A stretch of 60,910 bases of DNA from an uncultured Acidobacteriia bacterium (GTDB taxonomy: Bacteria; Acidobacteriota; Terriglobia; Bryobacterales; Bryobacteraceae). Position 1 is the first letter of the stretch. Every line of letters starts with the position of its first letter. Both the position numbers and the translations under genes were made by a program. Below, piece after piece: positions 8,135 to 15,723 of the stretch. The notes beneath the pieces were generated by a model that saw only the letters and a list, made by a program, of their open reading frames with translations, was not told the origin of the DNA and made no database searches. The stretch lies in assembly GCA_903909435.1 (NCBI GenBank), contig CAIVVT010000228.1, positions 1 through 60,910 of the forward strand. Reading direction: 5' to 3'.

Positions 8135-8183
8135 GAGAAGTCGTTGCCGGCTTTGCGGCAAGGACTTCTCGTAAGTGCGCCCT
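8135..8183 (+). other. oriT: origin of transfer (oriT), IncQ-like nic region
   Basis: A perfect inverted repeat (arms GAGAAGTC 8135-8142 and GACTTCTC 8163-8170) encloses a second one (TTGCCG...CGGCAA). It is followed at once by GTAAGTGCGCCCTT. AAGTGCG/CCCT matches the nic consensus of RSF1010/pTF1-type (IncQ) plasmids, with the cut expected between 8179 and 8180. The location upstream of a MOBQ relaxase gene agrees with this. Confidence 0.85.
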
Positions 8184-8201
8184 TCGCTTCCACTGCGGGG
8201 C

Positions 8202-8399
8202 ATGATGCGCTACGCTCACCCTGTGCCGCAAGCCCCTCCGCCGCTGCTCTTCCTCCCCACGGCGTCCCCGGATGAGGTTCGGCAGCGGGCTGCATCGGAG
8301 TTCACCGCGGCGCTCTTCGCACCGCCTCCAGCCGCGGCCACCGGGAACCGGTGGAAGACCCGAACGGGCGTGGGCGAACGGCGCGGTGCTTCACCGTGA
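8202..8399 (+). CDS. possible small ORF after oriT
   Basis: A frame of 65 codons beginning MMRYAHPVPQAPPPLLFLPT and continuing ASPDEVRQRAASEFTAALFA. Codon third positions are fairly GC-rich. No family was recognised and no strong ribosome-binding site is present. It lies in the leading region next to nic and points towards the DUF7002-like gene. Confidence 0.3.
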   Translation: MMRYAHPVPQAPPPLLFLPTASPDEVRQRAASEFTAALFAPPPAAATGNRWKTRTGVGERRGASP

Positions 8400-8562
8400 C
8401 GCGAGCAGCAGCCCGTGAGGGTCTTGCCGAGACGAGCGCTGGGTGTGCGATGCAGCAGTCAGATCAGCGAGGGAAACGTCAGCCCATGGCCACACCCGTT
8501 GCCGACCAGCCAGCGCTCGCCTCGGCCGCACCACGCCCAGCTATAGGCAGGGGGGCCGGGTC

Positions 8563-9219
8563 ATGTTCGATCTGACGGACTTTGTCCGCCATCGGCCTTG
8601 GCTCTACCACCTGACAGCACAGGTCAATGTCGAGCCCATCCGCAAGCGTCGCCACCTCGTCCCGGCATCCGACCTCTTCGGCTCCAGCGACCCATCCGCC
8701 AACCGAAGGCACCGGTCGACCGCAGTTCCAGTCAAGACTGTTCACGGCTCAGCTCTCGTGTGTGACCAGGCGCCCCTCCGGGTCGGCCACATGGCGCTCG
8801 CACCCGGGTTCGACTTCGGCGATCTCGTCGAGCTCCTCAATGCCCATGTGTTCTTCTGGCCGGGATCTGAGCAAGCCCCGGTTCGCTCGGGCCTTAACCA
8901 CTTCGAGCGCTATCGCGAATCGAGACCGGCGATCCTCCGCATCAGAACCGAATCCCTTCTGGGTAGTCCGTCCGGTCCGCAAGCCAGGTTCTCGAGATAC
9001 AACTCGGGCGCTCCCCGATACAGCGGCGGGCTCCCCTCCCCGCGTGGGCCGGATCTGTTCGAGTCATCGGATCGGTTCCGCGGAACAATCCAGAACGTCA
9101 TCGAGGTCGCCTTCAAAGGACCCGTCGGGCTTCCCTCGGATACCGAGATGACGACGGATTTGTTCGCCAGCTGGCAACCGCTCTTCTCCGATTCAAGGAG
9201 CTCCCATGCCAAAGCTTGA
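8563..9219 (+). CDS. DUF7002-like protein
   Basis: A 218-residue protein starting at MFDLTDFVRHRPWLYHLTAQ; ATG 8563 is preceded by a purine-rich AGGCAGGGGGG. Conserved-looking blocks are HRPWLYHLTA, ALVCDQAPLRVGHMAL, DLVELLNAHVFFWPG, FSRYNSGAPRYSGG and PSPRGPDLFE. I relate it to the DUF7002 family of uncharacterised proteins; the H-T-x-x-x-N start and the F-F-W-P-G block recall ADP-ribosyltransferase-like folds, but that is speculation. Its 3' end overlaps the mobilization accessory gene by 14 bp. Confidence 0.65.
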   Translation: MFDLTDFVRHRPWLYHLTAQVNVEPIRKRRHLVPASDLFGSSDPSANRRHRSTAVPVKTVHGSALVCDQAPLRVGHMALAPGFDFGDLVELLNAHVFFWPGSEQAPVRSGLNHFERYRESRPAILRIRTESLLGSPSGPQARFSRYNSGAPRYSGGLPSPRGPDLFESSDRFRGTIQNVIEVAFKGPVGLPSDTEMTTDLFASWQPLFSDSRSSHAKA

Positions 9220-9487
9220 CGAGCGCATCGAGACGCTCCAGAAGCGCCTCGAGCAGCTCAAGACCCGTCAGGCCCGAGTCGAGGCCCGCAAACGCGCGCT
9301 CACCGCCCAGCGGGCCCGGAAGGATGACACGCGACGCAAGATCCTCGCCGGGGCCATTCTTCTGGCTAAGGTCGAGTCCGGGGATTTCGACTCCAGGACG
9401 TTCAAGCGGTGGCTCGACAAGGCGCTGACGCGGCCGGACGATCGGGCGTTGTTCGGCCTGGCATCGCGCGATGTCGCGCCGGAGTAG
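9206..9487 (+). CDS. mobilization accessory protein (MobC/TraC-like)
   Basis: A 93-residue, highly charged protein. The N-terminal half is a coiled coil (ERIETLQKRLEQLKTRQARV). It is followed by KDDTRRKILAGAILLAKVES and a C-terminal LTRPDDRALFGLA block, the pattern of small relaxosome proteins found beside MobA/MobL relaxases. It overlaps the upstream gene by 14 bp. It is likely a DNA-binding helper of the relaxase; the exact family name is uncertain. Confidence 0.75.
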   Translation: MPKLDERIETLQKRLEQLKTRQARVEARKRALTAQRARKDDTRRKILAGAILLAKVESGDFDSRTFKRWLDKALTRPDDRALFGLASRDVAPE

Positions 9488-9708
9488 CGGACCTAGCATC
9501 GGGGTTGACCGCCTCCCGCTCCCAACACCGCCCCAGAAGCCCGGCGTATCCCGCGGGCCGAATTCTCGCTTCCAAGCGGAACCCACAATTGACTTCGTTC
9601 CCTCCTTGGGCGCGTGATTGATGCAGTTTCGATCGGGCCCAGGTCAACGTACTCGTCCCCTGCCGGCCACTACCGCGGATTCAATCCCTCGAATTTCGAA
9701 GAGATCCC
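9488..9708. other. intergenic leader of the DUF4145-like gene
   Basis: Nothing recognisable beyond the probable leader of the next gene. No strong terminator was seen. Confidence 0.4.
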
Positions 9709-10665
9709 ATGGATCGATACGCTGAATTGGCCGTAGCGAAGCAGAGTTTTGAGGCGCTGCTTGCAATGGCAGACCCCGCCGATGTCGAGTCCTGGAACCC
9801 CTCGGACGCGCAGCGGATCACGTACGTCAACCTAGCCGAGCGCACAGTTGCTGGGCTGCGCCAGTTTGAGCGACTCGAACAGCAGCAGTTTTTTCGAGAA
9901 GGACGTGTCCAGAGCTTCGTCCCAGAATCCTTGCTGACGTTTCTTCGGGAAGAGATCAAGCCTCAGCTGCCACACGTCAAGGCCGCGCTCGACCACCTGG
10001 ATCCGGATGGGAAATTCATTCGAGAATTCCTTTACGAGCCGACCGACGGGAACACTGCCGGTCATTCAATCCGAGCCACATTCGATCAGGGTCTGGATCA
10101 GGTATATCAACTACTCGACCGGAACTCTGACTGGGAGGGCCGCGGTGGCTTCCAGCCCGAAGCGGTTGGCGAGTTCTTGGATTCGAGACTCGTCAACTTC
10201 GAACCGGATGCTTGGCTTGCGCGAGCGCGAGAGATAACGCCAATACGAACCTCACGAAGCAATGTGGAACTGCCAATGCATCTTCGTATACGGCTCGAGG
10301 AACTGTACCGCGCCTATGTCTTCGGATTGTGGGTGTCGGTGCTTGGGCTCTGCCGATCGATCATGGAGTACGCCATCGTCGATAATGCCCACAAGTTCAA
10401 AATCACTCGCCAAAATCCGCCCGACCGATCCGGACGACAACAGGACAAGAAGCTTTCGCACCTCATTGAGGAGTTGGCAGAGTCACTTCCCTTGCTCCGA
10501 AAACCTATGGAGTCCCTTCGAGACCAGGGTAACAAGTACCTTCATCCTAAGAACACGGACATGAGCAAGGAATCTCTTCTCCGGCGTCAAATTGAGGCGA
10601 AGCAGGCTTTGATCACTCTGTTGCAGGTTGTCGAGGATCTTTATCGTGCGCCGAAGCTGGTTTGA
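9709..10665 (+). CDS. hypothetical protein with DUF4145-like C-terminus
   Basis: A 318-residue soluble protein. The C-terminal third (AYVFGLWVSVLGLCRSIMEY, LSHLIEELAESLPLL, SLRDQGNKYLHP) follows the DUF4145 pattern, an all-helical domain with a conserved R-x-x-x-E and R-x-x-G-N-x-x-x-H, often found fused to or beside defence proteins. The N-terminal two thirds matches nothing I know. It stands alone; the next gene starts 21 bp downstream, so cotranscription is possible. A defence role is conjecture. Confidence 0.6.
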   Translation: MDRYAELAVAKQSFEALLAMADPADVESWNPSDAQRITYVNLAERTVAGLRQFERLEQQQFFREGRVQSFVPESLLTFLREEIKPQLPHVKAALDHLDPDGKFIREFLYEPTDGNTAGHSIRATFDQGLDQVYQLLDRNSDWEGRGGFQPEAVGEFLDSRLVNFEPDAWLARAREITPIRTSRSNVELPMHLRIRLEELYRAYVFGLWVSVLGLCRSIMEYAIVDNAHKFKITRQNPPDRSGRQQDKKLSHLIEELAESLPLLRKPMESLRDQGNKYLHPKNTDMSKESLLRRQIEAKQALITLLQVVEDLYRAPKLV

Positions 10666-10686
10666 AGAATCCGTTAGCCGCACCCA

Positions 10687-11328
10687 TTGCTCGTCTCGTA
10701 TCGTTGCGCCCCGACTGCGCAGCTGCCGAAGTTCTGCGAGAGCGGCGTCGTGATCGCCTTCACAGTCGGCGCGTATTTGTTTGCCGGCGTCGCAACGTTC
10801 TTCTTGGGTCCAGGACGGCGATACGTCTCTGAACGAGTCCAGACCGCGCGCGGCCACCCCGTTGCGAATGCCATAACGGGACGCGAGCCGGTGTCCGAGC
10901 GCCGGCTTACGGCATTCGGATTAACGCTATCCTTAGTCTTGATTCTGATTTGGCCGATATTCTTGATCTCCAAATTTCAGGACCGAAAGCGAGAACGCCG
11001 GGAACTCGCCAACTGGGAGGAAAGGGTGCGCTCAGGAATCGAATTCACAATGATGGGAGGCGCCGGCTCGGTTCAATGTCAGGATTGTTCATACGAGGAG
11101 GAGATTGTGTCGTTCACCCATGGCTACTCTGACACCGGCCCAACCTCGGAAACCGGCGTTCAGTGTCTGGCGTGCGGGAAATTCACCACGATTTCGGAAG
11201 GCGGCGACAATGACGACGACGGCACCGCCCCCTGCGAGTGCGGCGGCACGTTATCGCGGGACCACGAGCTGTTCTGCCCAAAATGCCGGTCGAAGAACCT
11301 GAAATACCGAATGAGTTACATCACCTGA
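10687..11328 (+). CDS. membrane protein with C-terminal zinc ribbons
   Basis: A 213-residue protein with two hydrophobic segments (about 20-40: VVIAFTVGAYLFAGVATFFL; about 77-95: TLSLVLILIWPIFLIS) and a basic linker (DRKRERRELANWEERVR). A cytoplasmic cysteine-rich tail follows: CQDC, CLACGK, CECGG and CPKCRSK. Four CxC/CxxC knuckles suggest two zinc ribbons. TTG 10687 gives the longest frame; GTG 10750 is an alternative start. Function unknown. Confidence 0.6.
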   Translation: MLVSYRCAPTAQLPKFCESGVVIAFTVGAYLFAGVATFFLGPGRRYVSERVQTARGHPVANAITGREPVSERRLTAFGLTLSLVLILIWPIFLISKFQDRKRERRELANWEERVRSGIEFTMMGGAGSVQCQDCSYEEEIVSFTHGYSDTGPTSETGVQCLACGKFTTISEGGDNDDDGTAPCECGGTLSRDHELFCPKCRSKNLKYRMSYIT

Positions 11329-11445
11329 CGCGCCGGACCCCGTGCTGCGAGCAATTAAAGACCAGGTTCCAAGGCGCGGGCTGTCCGGCATGACCCGCAA
11401 ATCACGTTCAGGCCCACGCACCGCGTCCGAACACCCCGGACCCGT

Positions 11446-12108
11446 TCATTTTGTATCTGGCCGCTCAAGGACTGTAATCGGCTCCCCTTTGTTTCTGACG
11501 ACGTCGAATGAACGGAACGCCAGTCGCGCCTTTGTCACGCTGACGCGAGCTCCGGGCGGAAGCACCGTACGGATCTCCGCGACGGAAAGTTCGGAGAGCG
11601 CCCCGAGAACGATCCCCGTGATCTTGACCGGTGAGAAGTGCAACCCGCGCTCGGGGATGCTGCCCGTCAGTGAGATCGCGACTCGAACTTCTTCTTCATA
11701 CGCCCAGTGGTGCGACTTGGTCCTCACAAGCTCATCGACATGAGCTTCTGTAAATCCGCCTCCCTCGACGATCGCTCTGCAATCCCATGCCAGGCGCGTT
11801 TTCCGATACCGCACCGGCATCGCATCCCCATCATCAATTTCAACCTCTATTGCGACACCATGATGCCTGTCGCCATAGTGGCTCCATAACAAGGTATTCC
11901 GCCAATGTCTGGAAAAACATAGCAGGCCGTGGCGCTCGCCCACTTGATCACGAAACGCCCGAAAGGCTTTCCGCGCTATCGGATCACGCAGGTCAGGAGA
12001 GAGCAGCTCGAATGGGTCGTTCAACTCTGCGATGTGCGCGACCTTTAGCCGTGAGCGCTCGATCGCCAGAAGTGCGTGCTCGCGATTCAGCAAGTGAAAG
12101 ACGCGCAT
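11446..12108 (-). CDS. DUF2971 protein
   Basis: A 220-residue protein with the DUF2971 pattern: IAELNDPFELLSPDL near residue 27-41, GLLCFSRHWRNTLLWSHYGD and HHGVAIEVEI, then HWAYEEEVRVAISL. DUF2971 proteins are common in defence islands but biochemically obscure. Its ATG overlaps the DUF3800 stop by one base (TAATG), so the two are coupled. Confidence 0.8.
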   Translation of the reverse strand: MRVFHLLNREHALLAIERSRLKVAHIAELNDPFELLSPDLRDPIARKAFRAFRDQVGERHGLLCFSRHWRNTLLWSHYGDRHHGVAIEVEIDDGDAMPVRYRKTRLAWDCRAIVEGGGFTEAHVDELVRTKSHHWAYEEEVRVAISLTGSIPERGLHFSPVKITGIVLGALSELSVAEIRTVLPPGARVSVTKARLAFRSFDVVRNKGEPITVLERPDTK

Positions 12109-12866
12109 TACAGATGCGCGTCCAGTTGAAGCGCGATTTCCTCAATTCGTGGGCGACTCAATAGCGTTCCCAGGAATCGACCTGTGTCGACGAGTTGCTT
12201 GAAGTGTGGCCGCGGGCCCGTAACGCCAGGTACAGACTTTTGCCGGGCGTAGAGATTGCTCTCCCACGCAATCATGTCCGCAGCCTGAAGCGGAATGGCC
12301 TCGCGAGACGACTCGAATGAGACGCTAACGATCCGGACCGGCGACGCCGGAGGTTTGGGGTCCGTGTAGACGCGCTGGTAGTTGGCGATCAGCTTCCTCT
12401 GAAGTTCCTCGCGCCCGGGCGCGTTGTTGAAGACCAGGCGAGCCTCTTTGTCGACCAGGCGGTCACTGATCAGTTCGAATACCAGTGCAGCGGCAGCGGT
12501 GAAGCATTCCGTCTCCGCGTTACCGGCCAGATCGCGCCGTCGCCCAGTAATCACGGCATCCCAGTCCGCGACCGGGATGGATGCGGCTCGTCCGTGTATG
12601 TCCGAAGTCATGATGATCTCGCGGAAATCGTGGGTCACCGCATCGCGTTCTGCCCGCGAGTAGCGCACGAATTCCCCAATTCCCGCATCGCAGTCGTACA
12701 TATGGAAGCGGCTGAGAGCCGATTTGCCGGGGAGTGGTTCGGCAAGCTTCGTTCGCCACTGGGCTTCAAACAGCAACCATTGTGCGTCTGTTGCTAAAAC
12801 GGCCGCATAGACGACGACGTCGCTGGACGCGTGCGTTCCACTGTCGTCGAAATAGATGCGAATCAT
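12108..12866 (-). CDS. DUF3800 protein
   Basis: A 252-residue protein opening MIRIYFDDSGTHASSDVVVY, the acidic D-D-S-G motif of DUF3800 (an RNase H-like fold by inference), and ending with PLQAADMIAWESNLYARQK, the conserved Q-x-A-D motif. These acidic residues could form a nuclease-like active site. It is the middle gene of an HTH-DUF3800-DUF2971 cassette, 86 bp after the HTH gene and coupled to the DUF2971 gene. Confidence 0.85.
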   Translation of the reverse strand: MIRIYFDDSGTHASSDVVVYAAVLATDAQWLLFEAQWRTKLAEPLPGKSALSRFHMYDCDAGIGEFVRYSRAERDAVTHDFREIIMTSDIHGRAASIPVADWDAVITGRRRDLAGNAETECFTAAAALVFELISDRLVDKEARLVFNNAPGREELQRKLIANYQRVYTDPKPPASPVRIVSVSFESSREAIPLQAADMIAWESNLYARQKSVPGVTGPRPHFKQLVDTGRFLGTLLSRPRIEEIALQLDAHL

Positions 12867-12952
12867 GGTCGGTATGCGAGTGCCGTTTCAGTGGGTGGTA
12901 TACAGCGCGCTGCGACCCTTCCCACGCGGGCAGCGCGGCCACTAAGCAGGAT

Positions 12953-14023
12953 CTAGCCGACGCCTCCTCGCTCGAGGAGGTCCTTGCCGACCACCGAAAA
13001 CCCCTCCCGTTCCGATGCGTCGACGTAGCGCCGGGCATCGGAACGTGACTTGAACACCTTCGTGTACCCGACTTTGAGGCCCTTTGGTGTCCGCTGCTGA
13101 GCCTTGGCCGAGATTAGCCGTACTCCGAATTCTCCGCCGCTCATGGGAATCACCGCATAGTCGGCCGTACTCCTCCCCCGCCCGCCTCCGTCCATGACCC
13201 AATACGGAGTCACCGCGAGCGCCGTCGAAAGGAAACGGCTGGCAATGGGTTTGAGATCGTTGGCGACGACATTGATAACCCGGATCCCGTCCTCCCGCGC
13301 TGCATACCGCCTCTGGGCAAAGAGCGATTCCGCGACTTCTGCCAAGAGCTCCTTGTTGCACGCGGCCAGCAGCCGGCATTGCTCGTTAGTGAGCTGCTCC
13401 TGTTCTGCGAGCGTCGAGCGAACCAGCGTGCACGCGAGTTTCATCACGGTCGTCGGAGCCTGCTGCACGTCCCAAAGCAGGACAACGTCGTCTTGAAGGG
13501 TCACTTCGAACACGAACCGGCGCCCTTGGCGCCGAGCAAACGCTGTCGCAATACTGGCGATTGCATCCTCCAGGAGCGGCAGGTCCCGCACGGAATCGAA
13601 CGCCTGATCCGACCGGCGCAGCGACTGCAGGGAGAACCCTCCATTGGCCAATTCGTAGAACGACACTTGCACAGGCCCGAGCGAGGCCCTTTTGGCGACG
13701 AGGTTGACGTTCCACGGGATAGATGGTCCACCGCGTTTCTCAACTCGCTCCAACAATTCGTAAAGCTCGATTGCGTGATCCCGATAGCGGGCGATCTGCG
13801 CCGCGTCAGAGGTCGCCAGCGCGCCCTCGTCCGGCCGCCACGGCAATCCGGCACGTTCCAACGACGACCAAGCTTGGAGAGCTCTGCAGGTCGGTCCCGG
13901 GATCTCCGCCGGAGCGTCCATCCATCGTCGGACCGTGCGTGGCGACACCTCGAGCAACTGGGCGGCATCTTTGCTGTCCAGGCGCAGGTTTTTCAGAATG
14001 GTATTGAGTTCATCTGCTGTCAT
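12953..14023 (-). CDS. HTH protein with large unknown C-terminal region
   Basis: A 356-residue protein starting at MTADELNTILKNLRL (ATG 14023; an upstream TTG is less likely). Residues 16-36 (SKDAAQLLEVSPRTVRRWMD) form a clear helix-turn-helix. The remaining 300 residues match nothing I recognise; they contain AFARRQGRRFVFEVTLQDDV and a C-terminal GLKVGYTKVFKSRSDARRYV. It probably heads the DUF3800/DUF2971 operon and may repress it through the dyad in its promoter (14046-14086), with the C-terminal region as sensor or effector. Confidence 0.6.
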   Translation of the reverse strand: MTADELNTILKNLRLDSKDAAQLLEVSPRTVRRWMDAPAEIPGPTCRALQAWSSLERAGLPWRPDEGALATSDAAQIARYRDHAIELYELLERVEKRGGPSIPWNVNLVAKRASLGPVQVSFYELANGGFSLQSLRRSDQAFDSVRDLPLLEDAIASIATAFARRQGRRFVFEVTLQDDVVLLWDVQQAPTTVMKLACTLVRSTLAEQEQLTNEQCRLLAACNKELLAEVAESLFAQRRYAAREDGIRVINVVANDLKPIASRFLSTALAVTPYWVMDGGGRGRSTADYAVIPMSGGEFGVRLISAKAQQRTPKGLKVGYTKVFKSRSDARRYVDASEREGFSVVGKDLLERGGVG

Positions 14024-14045
14024 TGCCGTATCCAACGGTCACTAA

Positions 14046-14086
14046 TGTCCACAGACCAAGTATAACACGGCATAGTAAGTTGGACA
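14046..14086 (-). promoter_or_regulatory. promoter and dyad upstream of the HTH-DUF3800-DUF2971 cassette
   Basis: Reading the minus strand, a -10 TATACT (14064-14059) lies 16 bp after TGTCCA (14086-14081, a weak -35). The arms TGTCCA and TGGACA at 14046-14051 and 14081-14086 form an inverted repeat bracketing the -10, a likely operator for the HTH protein. Confidence 0.5.
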
Positions 14087-14320
14087 TTTTGTCACCTTCA
14101 GCGCCGATCTGAGATTGCGTGCTCGATACTGGATCCGTGTTCTTCGGTGCCGCCTTGTCGGCCGAGTACCCAGATGCGAGACACCTCTGTGCATTTCCGA
14201 CAGCCGTGGACCGCCCTCCGCTACTTCCCTGCTCCGATCGCGGGTTCTCCTAGATCGTCGCTCGATATCCCCAACGGGCCTTGCCGGTATTTCTTGGTCT
14301 GAACATTCCGGAACGGATTA

Positions 14321-15316
14321 TTAAACCCCTCCTGCAACGCTGCAGGTCTCGGGCAGCGCACGCTTCCAGGTCCAGTCAACCGGCATCCGGAACGGCGTCG
14401 ACCAGCCGCCCTCACGGATCTTCTTGCAGGCGATCGAGAGCGCGTGCGCGCGGTCGAACTTCGCAAGGCTCCCCTCCTCCACGCTCCACACGACCTGGCG
14501 CAGCAGCGCGTTCACATCGCGGCTGTCACCCTCCCCCTTGGCCTTCTGGATCCGGGCGCGGGTCGCGGCGACCTGCAGCACCGTGAGCGGCGCCCTCGCC
14601 TTCTGAGGCGCCATCGAGCGCGCCGGCGCGGTGGCCGTCGTCGGCCTCGCCGCGGCGATCAGCTGCAGCGTATGCAGCACATGAGCCTGTTCCGCAGGCT
14701 CAAGCTGTGTGTCGACGTCGAACTGCAGCTCGGTCTTGCGGTCCCGCTGCGCCGAGTACAGGCGTGTCCGCTCGCCATCGCTGAGTTTCTTGAGAATCGC
14801 AGCAGATTCGCGTCTGGACACGGCCGGGGCCGCCGTGTCAGGCGTTGCTGCCTCGGCGATGGCTTCGGAGGGATTTGGCACGGGGGCGGCCTGGCGCGCC
14901 GCGGACGGCGCCTGGAGCTCGGTGTCCCGACGGCGGCGGTTGGGCTCAGCGGCGAGACGCTGCACGAGCTCGCGCGGCACGAACACCTCCGTGAGCGCGG
15001 TCGCCTGCCGGAACGGATTGGCGTCGTCCCGGCCGCCATCGATGCGACGGATGAGGCCCCTCCCCTTCAGCCACTGATACGCACGGGTCACTGTCGCGAC
15101 GTCGAGGCTGCAGGCCTCGGCCACCAGCCGAATCGGCACCTGGCTGACCCAGGTCCCGTTCTGGTGCCCGACATCCCAGTGGTACCAGAACACGCGCTCG
15201 GCGGATCCCGGTGCCTTCGCCGTCCACCGCCACTTCTCGAGCGGCTTGGGCCGCAGGCTGAAGTACTTCTCGCGAACCAGTGCGACCCGGGGATCGCTCG
15301 CATTTCCATTGGACAT
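14321..15316 (-). CDS. winged-helix protein, candidate plasmid replication/partition protein
   Basis: A 331-residue protein. Residues about 55-110 (GTWVSQVPIRLVAEACSLDV, ATVTRAYQWLKGRGLIRRID) form a winged helix like those of GntR/RepA-type proteins. A Pro/Ala-rich linker (130-170) follows. The C-terminal part has RDVNALLRQVVWSVEEG and KIREGGWSTPFRMPVDWTWK, the latter the kind of tail seen in plasmid proteins that read out genome context. It sits on the other side of the palindromic sites from parB, all on the minus strand. With no other Rep candidate in the window, a replication initiator role is plausible but unproven. Confidence 0.5.
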   Translation of the reverse strand: MSNGNASDPRVALVREKYFSLRPKPLEKWRWTAKAPGSAERVFWYHWDVGHQNGTWVSQVPIRLVAEACSLDVATVTRAYQWLKGRGLIRRIDGGRDDANPFRQATALTEVFVPRELVQRLAAEPNRRRRDTELQAPSAARQAAPVPNPSEAIAEAATPDTAAPAVSRRESAAILKKLSDGERTRLYSAQRDRKTELQFDVDTQLEPAEQAHVLHTLQLIAAARPTTATAPARSMAPQKARAPLTVLQVAATRARIQKAKGEGDSRDVNALLRQVVWSVEEGSLAKFDRAHALSIACKKIREGGWSTPFRMPVDWTWKRALPETCSVAGGV

Positions 15317-15379
15317 GACTCACCCCTCGCCTATGCAGACGATTTGCAAAAAACAGGTGAATCGAGGGGCTTTGGCCTT

Positions 15380-15398
15380 GACCGGAAGAGCTCCGGTC
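15380..15398. repeat. perfect 7-bp hairpin
   Basis: GACCGGA-agagc-TCCGGTC. It is directly followed by a second long-range dyad, CCTAACC...GGTTAGG (about 15398-15434). Together with the neighbouring terminator and palindromes this makes the region unusually structured, which would fit an origin or centromere segment. Confidence 0.5.
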
Positions 15399-15462
15399 CC
15401 TAACCTCTGAACTGCAAGGTTTCGGTGGTTAGGTGGCTTCGGCTACTCGATCCCCAAAATCG

Positions 15463-15486
15463 AAAAGGCCCCGAAAGGGGCCTTTT
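15463..15486. terminator. bidirectional intrinsic terminator
   Basis: A 10-bp perfect stem (AAAAGGCCCC / GGGGCCTTTT) around a GAAA loop, with T-runs in both directions. It separates the parAB operon from the winged-helix gene. Confidence 0.85.
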
Positions 15487-15550
15487 CATTTCTGGGCTGC
15501 GGTCATCGCTACCCTCCTTCGCCGCCCGGCCAGGCCGGGCTGATGGGTCG

Positions 15551-15568
15551 AGTCTCACGCGTGAGACT
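15551..15568. repeat. parS-like palindrome, copy 1
   Basis: AGTCTCACGCGTGAGACT, a perfect 18-bp palindrome. It looks like chromosomal parS half-sites (GTTTCAC/GTGAAAC) with two extra central bases. It lies 156 bp downstream of the parB stop. Confidence 0.75.
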
Positions 15569-15596
15569 GACCCCCAAAACGGGTCCGAAACCGTCC

Positions 15597-15614
15597 AGTC
15601 TCACGCGTGAGACT
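15597..15614. repeat. parS-like palindrome, copy 2
   Basis: Identical 18-bp palindrome, 46 bp from copy 1; with flanking C/G it is a 20-bp palindrome. Confidence 0.75.
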
Positions 15615-15698
15615 GGCGTCTCGCGGCGCATCCGACGGTCCATTTTCGACACCCAGAAAGTCACTTCTCCCGCAGCCAAATGCGGCTGCCGGGACCCC

Positions 15699-15716
15699 AG
15701 TCTCACGCGTGAGACT
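15699..15716. repeat. parS-like palindrome, copy 3
   Basis: Identical 18-bp palindrome (20 bp with its C/G flanks), 102 bp from copy 2 and 8 bp from the parB stop. Three identical copies next to parB make a centromere the natural reading. Confidence 0.78.
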
Positions 15717-15723
15717 GAGCCCT

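Noticed and set aside
7166-8275. 369-codon plus-strand open frame across relaxase and oriT
   Set aside because: Antisense to the relaxase and reading through oriT; no motifs.
15551-15716. CRISPR-like array or replication iterons
   Set aside because: Only three perfect palindromes with unequal spacing next to parB and no cas genes; partition sites explain them better.
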